Positions 10,481-22,183 of a DNA stretch of 64,000 bases are shown piece after piece; positions within the stretch are counted from its first letter, which is position 1, and every line of letters starts with the position of its first letter. Origin of the DNA: Pseudobacteriovorax sp. (GTDB lineage Bacteria > Bdellovibrionota_B > Oligoflexia > Oligoflexales > Oligoflexaceae); NCBI GenBank assembly GCA_013215145.1, contig JABSRP010000021.1, forward strand, positions 62,001-126,000, in the 5' to 3' direction. Made by a program: the position numbers and the translations under genes. The notes under the pieces are model-generated. The model was not told the origin of the DNA and made no database searches. It worked only from the letters and a program-made list of their open reading frames with translations.

Positions 10481-12937
10481 ATGGATAGTACACAGACTCA
10501 AGCAATTCGCATTGAAGACGAGCTAAAGTCCTCATTTTTAGATTACTCTATGTCAGTGATTGTTTCACGAGCTCTACCTGATGTTAGAGATGGCTTAAAA
10601 CCTGTTCATAGGCGTATTTTATATGCAATGAATCTACTCAAGAACTTCTCAAATCGACCGTATTTAAAATCGGCGCGGATTGTTGGCGAGGTGATTGGTC
10701 GATTTCATCCGCATGGAGATGGAGCCGTTTATGATGCTTTAGTTCGTATGGCTCAGGACTTCTCCATGAGGTATCCTCTCGTTGATGGTCAAGGAAACTT
10801 TGGCTCTGTTGATGGCGATTCACCCGCGGCCATGAGGTATACCGAAGTTCGTCTGCAAAAGCTTGCTGACTTGTTGCTTGCTGACATTGATAAAGAAACT
10901 GTCGATTTTGGTCCAAATTATGACAACAAAGAAGTCGAGCCGCTGGTTTTACCGACGAAACTCCCTAACCTATTAGTCAACGGCGGAAGTGGTATCGCTG
11001 TAGGAATGGCGACAAATATCCCTCCCCACAACGTCTCAGAAGTGATTTCTGCACTTTTAGCGATTATTGAGAATCCTGATATCTCTGGCGAAATGCTTTT
11101 GGAGTACATAAAAGGACCCGACTTTCCAACTGGTGGGATCATTCATGGCCGAAGTGGAATAGTCAATGCATGTTTAACAGGTCGTGGCTCCGTTGTGATG
11201 AGAGCAAGGGCTGAAGTTGAAGATGTGGCAAAGACCCCAGGCAAACAAAGGATTGTCGTCACCGAGTTACCTTACCAGGTTAATAAAGCAAAACTATTAG
11301 AAAAGATTGCTGATCTTGTCAGAAATAAAAAGATTGAGGGAATTACCGATCTCCGTGACGAAAGCGCTCAGGACGAAATTCGAGTCGTTATTGAGCTTAG
11401 AAAAGGTGAGCAAGGTGAAATCATACTCAACAACCTTTATAAGCTGACTCCTCTTCAGGCCACTTTTGGCGTTAATATGGTAGCGCTGGTTAATGGAATC
11501 CCGAAAGTTCTGAATTTGAAAGAAGTGCTCTGGGAGTTTTACCAGCATCGCAGGGTCGTCATCATTCGCAGAACGTCCTATGAACTGCGAAAAGCTGAAG
11601 ATCGAGCACATATATTGCTGGGCCTTAAGACAGCTGTCGAACATGTTGATGATGTGGTTGAGACGATCAGATCCTCCTCTGACAGTAAAGTAGCTCAAGA
11701 AAGCTTGATGGAAAAATTCGAACTTACCGAAGTGCAAGCCAAGGCGATTCTCGATATGAGGCTGGCACGTTTGACCGGTTTGGAACGCGATAAGATCATT
11801 GTCGATTTTGAAGAAATAATGAAAACGATTGAGGATCTTAAAGATATTCTTGATACACCTCAACGCGTGACCGACATCATTATTGAAGATCTGAATATCC
11901 TGCAATCTGAGTTTGGTGATGAGCGAAAAACCGAAATCATCGGTAGTGATGCCGATGAACTTACCATGGAAAGTCTGGTTGCTGATGAAGAAGTTGCTGT
12001 AACCATTACTCATCAGGGTTATGTAAAGCGTACTCCCAGCGATCGAATACGTGCTCAGAAGCGAGGTGGTAAAGGCCGTTCAGGAATGAAAACGAAAAGT
12101 GAAGATTTGGTGAAGGATATTTTTATCACTTCTAACCACCAATCACTTCTTTGTTTTACTAACTTAGGACGGGTATACGAAATAAAAGTTTATCGTTTGC
12201 CTGAAGTTGCTTTGGCAGGACGAGGAGCTCATTTCGCAAATATCATTCGATTGAATGAAGGCGAAAAAGTGGTTTCGGTACTACCTGTTAAGGAATTTGC
12301 CGAGGGGCAGTTCATTGTTAGTGCTACAGCTAAAGGGTACGTAAAACGCACTGATTTGATGTCGTACAAAAAACTTCGTTCTAGCGGAATTATTGGACTC
12401 AAGCTCGACGAAGGTGACACGTTGATAGAGTGTGCCATTGTCAAAGAAGATGATCACATTCTGTTGGGAACTAGATTGGGTAAAGCGATTCGATTTCCAG
12501 TGTCTGATATGAGGCAGATGGGTCGATCGGCTCGTGGTGTAACCGGAATTAAGTTTTCCGAGGACGAGGATTCCGTAGTTGGGTTAACGGTTATTGCCAA
12601 CGATAATGCGATTCTTTCTGTCTGCGAGAATGGCTATGGAAAACGAACGGCTCTTGAAGATTACCGGGTCCAGACTCGAGCTGGAAAGGGGATCTACACA
12701 ATTAAAGTGACCGAAAGAAACGGTCCCGTAGTTGGCATACTACAGGTTTCTCCAGACGATGATCTTATGGTCATGACTTCCTCCGGCAAGGTAATGCGAT
12801 TCACGATTGAACAAGTTGGTATCATTGGCCGTTTAACTCAAGGAGTTAGGCTGATGAATGTTGATGAGGGAGAAACCATAATTAGTTTGACGCGCATATC
12901 TGGAATTGACGTCGATCCAGATGGGGAAGAAGACTAA
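10481..12937 (+). CDS. gyrA: DNA gyrase subunit A
   Basis: Breakage-reunion subunit of gyrase. The 818-residue product carries the winged-helix active site with catalytic tyrosine Y120 in [10 protein letters not shown], the tower and coiled-coil region, and a beta-pinwheel C-terminal domain with the GyrA box QKRGGKG, which marks gyrase rather than topoisomerase IV. The quinolone-resistance region reads [12 protein letters not shown]: the residue matching E. coli Ser83 is Gly81, while the acidic Asp87 equivalent is kept (D85). AAAGGT precedes the ATG. It completes a dnaN-gyrB-gyrA run. Confidence 0.97.
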   Translation: MDSTQTQAIRIEDELKSSFLDYSMSVIVSRALPDVRDGLKPVHRRILYAMNLLKNFSNRPYLKSARIVGEVIGRFHPHGDGAVYDALVRMAQDFSMRYPLVDGQGNFGSVDGDSPAAMRYTEVRLQKLADLLLADIDKETVDFGPNYDNKEVEPLVLPTKLPNLLVNGGSGIAVGMATNIPPHNVSEVISALLAIIENPDISGEMLLEYIKGPDFPTGGIIHGRSGIVNACLTGRGSVVMRARAEVEDVAKTPGKQRIVVTELPYQVNKAKLLEKIADLVRNKKIEGITDLRDESAQDEIRVVIELRKGEQGEIILNNLYKLTPLQATFGVNMVALVNGIPKVLNLKEVLWEFYQHRRVVIIRRTSYELRKAEDRAHILLGLKTAVEHVDDVVETIRSSSDSKVAQESLMEKFELTEVQAKAILDMRLARLTGLERDKIIVDFEEIMKTIEDLKDILDTPQRVTDIIIEDLNILQSEFGDERKTEIIGSDADELTMESLVADEEVAVTITHQGYVKRTPSDRIRAQKRGGKGRSGMKTKSEDLVKDIFITSNHQSLLCFTNLGRVYEIKVYRLPEVALAGRGAHFANIIRLNEGEKVVSVLPVKEFAEGQFIVSATAKGYVKRTDLMSYKKLRSSGIIGLKLDEGDTLIECAIVKEDDHILLGTRLGKAIRFPVSDMRQMGRSARGVTGIKFSEDEDSVVGLTVIANDNAILSVCENGYGKRTALEDYRVQTRAGKGIYTIKVTERNGPVVGILQVSPDDDLMVMTSSGKVMRFTIEQVGIIGRLTQGVRLMNVDEGETIISLTRISGIDVDPDGEED

Positions 12938-12963
12938 ATTTATTGTAAGCACTCGGTCGGAAC

Positions 12964-13989
12964 ATGAACTCAAAGCAACTAGGGCGAAAATTAAATGAAT
13001 TAGTTGCTGAGGGTGTTTTCACCAAATACTATGTTGAGGCTGGTCAGCTTAGTTCAGATCTTCGGTTTGACTTAGGAAATGCTGCAGATTTTGAATACTT
13101 TGATTTGGCTTCATTGAGTAAAGCTCTTGTTACCTCTCCTCTTGTATTTCAATTGGTTGTTGAAAATCAAATCTCTTTAGAAGATTCATTAGGTGACTTC
13201 AAAGGTCTATTTCCGGAAAAATATAGAAATATTTTGGTAGCAGATCTTTTGTCTCACCAAAGCGGATTGCCAGCCTGGCGAAATTTCTGGATCGACACCT
13301 TACCTCGTTCATGCAACTCTGTCTCAGAAAGGTATATCCTTGTGAGACAAGTGTTGGAGCGCATATCAACACCAAATCTTGGTGAAAACCCGAAAAAGGT
13401 GGTGTATTCCGATATCGGTTTTATAATCTTGGGTGTTTTACTGGAGCACGTTACCGGAAAACCATTAGATAAAATTTGGGAAGATTTTGCTAAATCCTTC
13501 CCTCGAATGAATCTAACCGAAAAGTTGATCTTTTCAAATCACTTAGATGGCAAGGCAACGATACCTACTGGCTACTGCAATGTTAGGGGGACGTCTCTTG
13601 ATGGGCTGGTCCATGACGAAAACTGCGCGGCTTTGGGCGGGGTTTCGGGGCATTGTGGTCTTTTTGGTCAGCCCAAATCAGTTGGCCAATTCATTCGCTC
13701 TATGTGGCAATCCCAAAATGGGAGGCTTTTTTTCGAAAAAAACTATGCTGATGGTTGGAAGACAGGAAGATGGTTAGGGCTTCGACCTGGCGACGATGTG
13801 TCTTCCGAAGTTTTCGGAAACGGTCGTTCATTTGGTCATCTAGGCTTTACAGGTTGCGCTTTTTGGATTGATCTCGATCGAGAAACCTATGCTGTTTTTT
13901 TGACAAACCGAACAATTGCAGGGCGCGTAAATCTTGAATTTAAGTATATTAGACGCAGTGTTTTTTCTACTGTTCAAGAACTATTATGA
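12964..13989 (+). CDS. Serine hydrolase, beta-lactamase/DD-peptidase family
   Basis: The 341-residue protein has the three serine beta-lactamase-like motifs: SxxK at S50-LS-K53, Y148-S-D150 in place of YxN, and HLG in SFGHLGFTG in place of KTG. HxG is usual for class C-like esterases and DD-peptidases. No signal peptide is evident, so it may act in the cytoplasm, which is unusual for the family. Substrate unknown. The stop overlaps the next gene as ATGA, implying coupled translation with a FAD amine oxidase. It is 26 bp after gyrA. Confidence 0.75.
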   Translation: MNSKQLGRKLNELVAEGVFTKYYVEAGQLSSDLRFDLGNAADFEYFDLASLSKALVTSPLVFQLVVENQISLEDSLGDFKGLFPEKYRNILVADLLSHQSGLPAWRNFWIDTLPRSCNSVSERYILVRQVLERISTPNLGENPKKVVYSDIGFIILGVLLEHVTGKPLDKIWEDFAKSFPRMNLTEKLIFSNHLDGKATIPTGYCNVRGTSLDGLVHDENCAALGGVSGHCGLFGQPKSVGQFIRSMWQSQNGRLFFEKNYADGWKTGRWLGLRPGDDVSSEVFGNGRSFGHLGFTGCAFWIDLDRETYAVFLTNRTIAGRVNLEFKYIRRSVFSTVQELL

Positions 13990-15092
13990 CGTTTGAAGTT
14001 GCGATTTTAGGCAGGGGTTTTGCCGGTCTCTCGGCAGCATGGGAAGCTTTGAAGGCTATACCTCCTGAAAAGATCATAATTTTTGGAAGAGTAGGTGTTG
14101 GCATTCGAGCCAGCGAAGTCGCTCAGGGTATTCTATCCAACAAGGGGCTAAAAATCGCTCAAGCACCCTTGTTTCAGGCAAAACTGGATAGTTTGGACCG
14201 TGTTGACAATTGGGTCAGGCAAATCGAAAGTCTTAGCGGTAGGCGCATTAATCGGGCTTTTCTTGGCGTTTATGAACCCTTCCTGGACGAAATTGACTAC
14301 AAAAAAGTTGTCAGTCGTGTGTATAAAGAACGCTACTATGGAATTTATGGTTCCAACCTAGTGAAAGCCAACCTACCCTATTTTAGAAATATTAATTACA
14401 TGAGGTATCCGCTTGATGGTTGGATTGATGCTAGAGAATTAATTGTCACGCTAGAGAATCATTTAAAATCATCCGGCTGCAAATTTGTTGACCAAGATGT
14501 GACTGAGATGAATTTTGAAAGTAATCTGTTCAATTTATCCGGAACTCTTGATTCGCGAGTTCAATCAAAGCGATTGATCGTAGCTTGTGGTGCAAAAAAT
14601 AGCTGTGTTTTAAGGAAGCTCTCCGTCGAAATACCAAAAACCAAAACAGTTTCGGGACATGTTTTGTCATTTGGTATCAAAGGACCTATCTCACAACCCG
14701 TTGCTATGGTTAAAAACACAAATAGTCTTATTATTCGAAAGGGTGAAGCCCTATTAGGTTCGACTTCATGGAAAGAACAAACCATCAATCAAGACCTACA
14801 TGATCTTGAGAAAAAAAGCTTGCTTACGTCCTTGGAAAATGACTTTTCGTTCGACATCAGGGCTGCTCTAAACCCCAAGGCTCTCTGGGGCCACCGGGAG
14901 CTTAGTAAGGATAGACTGCCATATTGGGGCGCTCTGCCGCACTCGACGATTCGGAATTTGTTTACAATTGGTGGTCTATACAAAAGCGGTTTGCAGATCA
15001 GTAGTCTTTTAGCGGAGGCATGTGTGGCAGATATGCTTGGAAAACGGGTCGATTCCCTAGCCTCACACTTTCATGTCTCCCGCTGGTATTAG
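13986..15092 (+). CDS. FAD-dependent oxidoreductase, D-amino acid/glycine oxidase (DAO) family
   Basis: The 368-residue product starts with a Rossmann FAD motif, VAILGRGFAGLSAAWEA (GxGxxG at about 9-14). Its C-terminal segment LFTIGGLYKSGLQISSLLAEA resembles the second FAD-contact region of DAO-fold oxidases (glycine/D-amino acid oxidase, ThiO, MnmC C-domain). It overlaps the serine hydrolase by four bases and is convergent with the next gene with one base between them. Substrate is unknown; an amine or N-methyl amino acid is the family expectation. Confidence 0.7.
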   Translation: MTFEVAILGRGFAGLSAAWEALKAIPPEKIIIFGRVGVGIRASEVAQGILSNKGLKIAQAPLFQAKLDSLDRVDNWVRQIESLSGRRINRAFLGVYEPFLDEIDYKKVVSRVYKERYYGIYGSNLVKANLPYFRNINYMRYPLDGWIDARELIVTLENHLKSSGCKFVDQDVTEMNFESNLFNLSGTLDSRVQSKRLIVACGAKNSCVLRKLSVEIPKTKTVSGHVLSFGIKGPISQPVAMVKNTNSLIIRKGEALLGSTSWKEQTINQDLHDLEKKSLLTSLENDFSFDIRAALNPKALWGHRELSKDRLPYWGALPHSTIRNLFTIGGLYKSGLQISSLLAEACVADMLGKRVDSLASHFHVSRWY

Positions 15093-15093
15093 A

Positions 15094-16134
15094 TTAGAAC
15101 GCGTAGAAAGTAGAAACAAAAAACTCAAATCCAACATCATTTTTGCGATGGTTGAGGGCTTGTTTTACATCTTCTTCTGCCTCTATTCCTGTTAGGAAGC
15201 TTGTCGCCTGGGGATCTTCCACCGTTATTGATTCTGACGCTGAGGCAGACACAGGTAAAAGAACGGAACTACCAAGCTGAAACCCAATGGGATCGAAGAA
15301 AAAGTTAAGGTTTAAGTTTAGGAGGCGCAGGGAAATCGTCGTTAAATCGGATGTGACTTCATAGAGTAGAGTATCTGTAGTGTCATTGTCATCCTTCTGA
15401 CGAGTTTCCATTGTGACGTTGGATATGTCTATGTCGATACCAGTACCTACATCGATGGAAAAGGTTCCTCTTTGCAGCTTGAGGTAGGTAAAATCGATCC
15501 AAACACCCTGCGAGGAGGCTTGGATATCGGTTTCCGAAAAAAACGAACGGTTCGGTGTGTAATTGGCTCTAATAGTAAAAGGCTTATACTGACGGACTCT
15601 AAAACCGAGGTTTAGATCGAAAGATCCAATCCCTAGACCGAATTCAATGCCAGCGCCTGCGAGGGAGAGACTGGCAGTACGATCGGCCTTCCATAGTGTG
15701 TTGACAGCTGTTTCGTTGGGGTCAGCGTAGTAAAGTGCATTATATACTGAGGGTGTCATGGGCGATAAAACGTATCCGACTTTGATATTGGTACCTCGGG
15801 AAGCAGGTGTCGGAGTTAATTCTCCACCTTCTGCTGTTGCTTCTTGGGATATTCCTTCTTTTAATTTGACCGCCATGCCTTTCTTTATTTTTCTAAACGT
15901 TTTCTTCTTTCTTATCTTAATGTACGATCTTTTGTTTTTTGCCCTAATGATCTTTGCGCAAGTGATTTCTGTTTCATCCTCGGCGTAAATACAAACCTCT
16001 TTGCCTTTTTCAAATCCATTATTTTTACCCTCGTCGATACGTATGCGACCTTTCTTCATTTTTTTATGCACGGTAGCAGCGTGGGCATCGACTAGTACAA
16101 AAGCTGCAAGGAGAAAAACGATTGATCGAAGCAT
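15094..16134 (-). CDS. Secreted hypothetical protein with a basic N-terminal domain and beta-rich C-terminal part
   Basis: Start at 16134 is chosen because this ATG overlaps the upstream stop (TAATG) and gives a clean signal peptide, MLRSIVFLLAAFVLVDAHAA. After it comes a strongly Lys/Arg-rich domain of about 75 residues (VHKKMKKGRIRIDEG...KKGMAVKLKEG). The rest, with alternating strands such as GAGIEFGLGIGSFDLNLGFRVRQY, a good match for an outer-membrane or periplasmic beta-barrel, ends in FFVSTFYAF with a terminal aromatic residue as in barrel proteins. The outer-membrane location is inferred. It is the second gene of a two-gene operon with a lipoprotein. Confidence 0.65.
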   Translation of the reverse strand: MLRSIVFLLAAFVLVDAHAATVHKKMKKGRIRIDEGKNNGFEKGKEVCIYAEDETEITCAKIIRAKNKRSYIKIRKKKTFRKIKKGMAVKLKEGISQEATAEGGELTPTPASRGTNIKVGYVLSPMTPSVYNALYYADPNETAVNTLWKADRTASLSLAGAGIEFGLGIGSFDLNLGFRVRQYKPFTIRANYTPNRSFFSETDIQASSQGVWIDFTYLKLQRGTFSIDVGTGIDIDISNVTMETRQKDDNDTTDTLLYEVTSDLTTISLRLLNLNLNFFFDPIGFQLGSSVLLPVSASASESITVEDPQATSFLTGIEAEEDVKQALNHRKNDVGFEFFVSTFYAF

Positions 16135-17324
16135 TACAAGACCTTTATGAATTTGGAGTAGACCCAATCTTGATGACTGATAATCCAAGGTGGATAAGCG
16201 AGTTTCTCGTCAAAATGAATTTCAATCGACTCGACCACAGCAGTGAAATCGTAAGAACCCTCACCGAGGGAGTCATATAGCTTACTATCTAGATTAATCG
16301 AGTTATCGGACAGTTTGTAAGTGCAAAAAATGCCTTGCTCTCTATTGGTACTCTCTTGGATCCAAAAATGGATATAGGAGATTTCGGTAGGATAGAGGAC
16401 CTCAACGGCGAATCGCGGGCTTGAACGTCCCACTTTAATTTTGGGTGCAGCACCTTTTAGACTCCTGTTGATGATTTCGGAGAAGCCTCGTTCGGTTGTT
16501 AGATTCAATTTTTTTAATTGCACTGGTTGGAGGGTCGAGAAAGTTTTATCTTGACCGTCATATCGCATTTGCCATTCGATTGGCTGGTTTGAGTTTATCG
16601 AACGAAAGTTATGCACCAATCGATTGGAAAAAAATTTGTGGGGCTTGCTTTTCCCATTGCCGTAGCCATCTGAGCTTACGGACTCAATTCCATGCAGCGC
16701 GCGAGACTGTGGATCAGGGGCGGAAAAATTCTGTGAATATATGAAGTTTCTTGGCGGTTTGGAAGTCGTGCAAGATTCACTATTGTCGTAAATGACCAAA
16801 ATATCGTTTTTGATATCCAAAAGTGATTTTTTTTCTCTTAATAAAAACGGATATATTTCGCCCGTCTGCCTGGCGGTATTGAAAGATGCCACTAAAATTT
16901 TATCTGTCTGAATCTCTCTTAGGGTTTTGTCCTCAAGAAGCGTTATGGAAGCACTCGTTTGCGAACTTAGCTTTTCAGGCCAGACCGAAATTTTGATGGA
17001 ATAGGGTACCGATGGTTCGAGACCGGTAAGAGTCGCGTTAATAGGATTTTCGTTTTTTGGACATGAGTAGTTTTTGGGTTGGTCGACTGTATGCTTTGCG
17101 TTCGGATCCTCTGACCAAAGGGAGATGGCACATTGGTAATTTCCCGTCATCTTAAAGGAAAGATCTGCTTTTGTTCTATCCTCGATGCGCGAAAAAACTA
17201 TCGACCCTTGTTCGATAAACTCGTAGATATTTTTCGATTGAAGGGTACTGCGGACTTGATTTGGTTGGTATTTACAAGACGTAACTAGCAGTAAAAGTCC
17301 ACATAACCAATAGGTTGCATTCAT
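16134..17324 (-). CDS. Lipoprotein of unknown function
   Basis: With the ATG at 17324, the N-terminus MNATYWLCGLLLLVTSC is a lipoprotein signal with lipobox LVTSC, giving a 396-residue product. The open frame continues upstream to 17891 but that part lies antisense to pyrG and is not protein-like. The body has several beta-rich, possibly fibronectin-like stretches (GLEPSVPYSIKISVWPE) but I do not recognise the family. An extended -10 at 17362-17367 would put the transcript start near 17357, making the upstream in-frame ATG at 17357 leaderless and favouring 17324. Coupled to the next gene by TAATG. Confidence 0.7.
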   Translation of the reverse strand: MNATYWLCGLLLLVTSCKYQPNQVRSTLQSKNIYEFIEQGSIVFSRIEDRTKADLSFKMTGNYQCAISLWSEDPNAKHTVDQPKNYSCPKNENPINATLTGLEPSVPYSIKISVWPEKLSSQTSASITLLEDKTLREIQTDKILVASFNTARQTGEIYPFLLREKKSLLDIKNDILVIYDNSESCTTSKPPRNFIYSQNFSAPDPQSRALHGIESVSSDGYGNGKSKPHKFFSNRLVHNFRSINSNQPIEWQMRYDGQDKTFSTLQPVQLKKLNLTTERGFSEIINRSLKGAAPKIKVGRSSPRFAVEVLYPTEISYIHFWIQESTNREQGIFCTYKLSDNSINLDSKLYDSLGEGSYDFTAVVESIEIHFDEKLAYPPWIISHQDWVYSKFIKVL

Positions 17325-17361
17325 CGTGATTTGTTTCTCACTGTAGGGTTTTGTCATGATG

Positions 17362-17367
17362 ATTATA
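17362..17367 (-). promoter_or_regulatory. Extended -10 promoter element for the lipoprotein operon
   Basis: On the minus strand the sequence reads TGTTATAAT, a perfect TATAAT with the TGn extension. No good -35 lies 16-18 bases upstream, as is common for extended -10 promoters. Confidence 0.5.
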
Positions 17368-17423
17368 ACAAGTTTTGACGAGCACTGATAGATTAGCTGA
17401 AATTTTTGGTGGGCAATCAATTC

Positions 17424-17452
17424 TTGACTGATGCTATGTATTGAGATAACCT
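17424..17452 (+). promoter_or_regulatory. Candidate sigma-70 promoter for pyrG
   Basis: TTGACT at 17424-17429 and TAACCT at 17447-17452 with a 17-bp spacer, about 75 bp before the pyrG start. The -10 is only half matched. Confidence 0.35.
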
Positions 17453-17504
17453 GCAACCCCGTCCATGTATGATTTTCTACTCTGGTTTTTTTCCTAATCG
17501 TTAA

Positions 17505-20110
<2,606 letters not shown>

Positions 20111-20127
20111 CGAATCGGAGAGAGGAT

Positions 20128-20718
20128 ATGGGTAAAAACATAGTATCCTTGATTTTCGTCGTTTTAGTCTGTTTTTCTAGCTATATTTTTTTGCAGAGGG
20201 ATAGTTCTTCTCTCAAAGACCAAGTTGGTAAAGGTGAGAAAGACCCAAGGGTAGTTCTCGAAAACTTCACCATTTATCGGTACGAAGGTCATACAGTTCT
20301 CTCAACCCTTACCGGCAAACTCGCACATTTTCTAGAACCCAACCGTCTTGAGATGTATGGGGATATCCGGGGTCTGCGATACGATACCGAAAATCGAGAG
20401 TACTTCTCTTCCGAGTCGGCAACTGTAAGGTTCTTGTCCAACGGTGTTATGCAATTGATTGACGGTTCTGATCTTGAGCGTGCTGAAGTGGAGAATAATG
20501 TGATTTTCGGCTCGAAAAGAAGCGTTATCAAAACAAATTATGCTCTTTATTTGGCAAAGGACGAGGCGTTGCAATCCGATGTTCCCGTTACCTTTCTTTC
20601 TCCTTCTAGTGTATTGTATGGTAAGAATGGTTTTGAATATGACCTTGTGTCAGAGGAACTATCGATTACCGGACCTATGAAGGGAACGTTGCAGAGTGCG
20701 TCTAAGCTGGATTTTTAA
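20128..20718 (+). CDS. lptC: LPS export periplasmic-anchor protein LptC-like
   Basis: A 196-residue protein with one N-terminal membrane helix (about 4-22) and an OstA-like beta-jellyroll repeat pattern (ENFTIYRYEGHTVLSTLTGKLAHFLEPNRLEMYGDI). This topology between kdsD and lptA/lptB identifies LptC, which passes LPS from LptBFG to LptA. A GGAGAGAGG ribosome-binding site precedes the ATG. It overlaps the next gene by 23 bases. Confidence 0.85.
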   Translation: MGKNIVSLIFVVLVCFSSYIFLQRDSSSLKDQVGKGEKDPRVVLENFTIYRYEGHTVLSTLTGKLAHFLEPNRLEMYGDIRGLRYDTENREYFSSESATVRFLSNGVMQLIDGSDLERAEVENNVIFGSKRSVIKTNYALYLAKDEALQSDVPVTFLSPSSVLYGKNGFEYDLVSEELSITGPMKGTLQSASKLDF

Positions 20719-21376
20719 ATGGCTTCTCATTTTCGGACCGTCTCAAGTGGGACTTTCTGACATTATTGAAAATCTTGAAGATCTCGAGCCTAAAAAAAAG
20801 ATAGAAAAAAAGAAGGAAAAACCGAGACCTAAAAAAGACGAGGGAATTAGCCCCACCGACGAAAGACCTCCAGATATTACTATTTCTAGTCCAGTCACAC
20901 CGAAATCAAAAAGCAGCGACAAAAAGAAGGGTGACGATAAAAAGAAAAAAGACCAGTCTAAACTTCCAGTAAAATTTAAAGGAGATGGACAAACGACATA
21001 TTCAAGAGAGGCTGGGGTCATTACTCTCCAAGAGAACGTCGTCATTACTCAAGGTGATCTACGACTTCAATCTGACAAGGCGCGCGTAAAATTCCTGAAG
21101 AATGCCAACAGTAAAGAGGAGGTTGACGAGGTACTGATCACAGGTCAAGTGAAAGTCTCTAAATTCGATCCAAACCCGATGGATAGGATTGTTGCGCACG
21201 GTGATAAAGCGGTATTTTATAATTCGGAGCAGAAAATTAGGCTCATAGGTAACGCTAGACTCTACCGTGGTGGGGATTTGATGAAAGGTAAGCAAATTAT
21301 CTATGAAATAGAAACCGGGATTGTGTTGGTTGATCAAGCTAAGGGAATAGTACAGCCTGAAGAGGCGCAAAAATGA
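20696..21376 (+). CDS. lptA: LPS transport periplasmic protein LptA with charged N-terminal linker
   Basis: OstA/LptA-fold protein that bridges the periplasm for LPS. The start is GTG at 20696, inside lptC. A hydrophobic segment (about 4-20) is followed by about 60 residues extremely rich in Lys, Glu, Asp and Pro (KKKIEKKKEKPRPKKDEG and KSSDKKKGDDKKKKDQSK). The beta-jellyroll then begins at about residue 87 (FKGDGQTTYSREAGVITLQENVVITQGDLRLQSDKA, QIIYEIETGIVLVDQA). The linker is unusual for LptA. The stop overlaps the lptB start as ATGA. Confidence 0.85.
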   Translation: MRLSWIFKWLLIFGPSQVGLSDIIENLEDLEPKKKIEKKKEKPRPKKDEGISPTDERPPDITISSPVTPKSKSSDKKKGDDKKKKDQSKLPVKFKGDGQTTYSREAGVITLQENVVITQGDLRLQSDKARVKFLKNANSKEEVDEVLITGQVKVSKFDPNPMDRIVAHGDKAVFYNSEQKIRLIGNARLYRGGDLMKGKQIIYEIETGIVLVDQAKGIVQPEEAQK

Positions 21377-22113
21377 AAGATCAAAAAAGGCTTGTTCTCA
21401 GGGCCGAAAATCTCGTTAAGGCATTTAAATCAAAAGAAGTTGTTAAGTCGGTCTCCTTTGATATCAAAGAACGTGAGGTTGTGGGTTTGCTAGGGCCTAA
21501 TGGAGCCGGGAAAACGACGAGCTTTTACATGATTGTTGGTCTGCTATACCCCAACTCGGGTACAGTGGTCCTCGGCGATGAAGAAATCACACAACTTCCC
21601 ATGCATATTAGGGCTAGGCGGGGTATTTCCTATTTACCTCAAAACATGTCTATTTTTCGCAAGCTGACCGTTGAAAATAATTTCCGTGCGATTATGGAGG
21701 TTGTGGGTATTCCTCCACACCGAAGAAAGTCTCTTCTAGACGAGCTACTCATCAAATTTCAAATTTCTCACATCGCGAAGTCTCTGGGAGCTGCGCTTTC
21801 TGGTGGGGAACGAAGGCGTGTCGAAATCGCTAGGTCGCTCATTATAAACCCAAAATTTCTTTTGTTGGATGAGCCTTTTGCTGGAATCGATCCTGTGACG
21901 GTTCAAGAAATCCAAACTATCATACAAAAGCTTAGAGATGAAGAAGGCTTAGGGGTCTTGATTACCGACCACAACGTTCGTGAAACCTTAGGCGCGTGTG
22001 ATCGATCCTACATTCTTACTAGCGGAAAAATTATAGCGCATGGAAATCCTGACGAGATTGCAAATAATCAGGTTGTCCAAGAAGTTTATTTAGGAGAAAA
22101 CTTCAGATTGTGA
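21373..22113 (+). CDS. lptB: LPS export ABC transporter ATPase LptB
   Basis: ATPase that powers LPS extraction by LptFG. The 246-residue protein has Walker A GPNGAGKTT, the Q-loop in YLPQNMSIFRKLTVENN, the signature LSGGERRRVEIARSL, Walker B FLLLDEPFAGIDP and the H-loop in ITDHNVRETL. The match to LptB is strong throughout. Neighbours lptA upstream (four-base overlap) and rpoN downstream (70 bp) repeat the classical proteobacterial order. Confidence 0.96.
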   Translation: MKDQKRLVLRAENLVKAFKSKEVVKSVSFDIKEREVVGLLGPNGAGKTTSFYMIVGLLYPNSGTVVLGDEEITQLPMHIRARRGISYLPQNMSIFRKLTVENNFRAIMEVVGIPPHRRKSLLDELLIKFQISHIAKSLGAALSGGERRRVEIARSLIINPKFLLLDEPFAGIDPVTVQEIQTIIQKLRDEEGLGVLITDHNVRETLGACDRSYILTSGKIIAHGNPDEIANNQVVQEVYLGENFRL

Positions 22114-22183
22114 TGCAAAAATTTTGCCACACCACGTCAATAAGCTAAAATAGAAAATGACACGTTAATTATTTGGTGTACCT

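Noticed and set aside
11297..12013. 238-codon minus-strand frame inside gyrA
   Set aside because: Antisense shadow of a highly conserved gene with no independent support.
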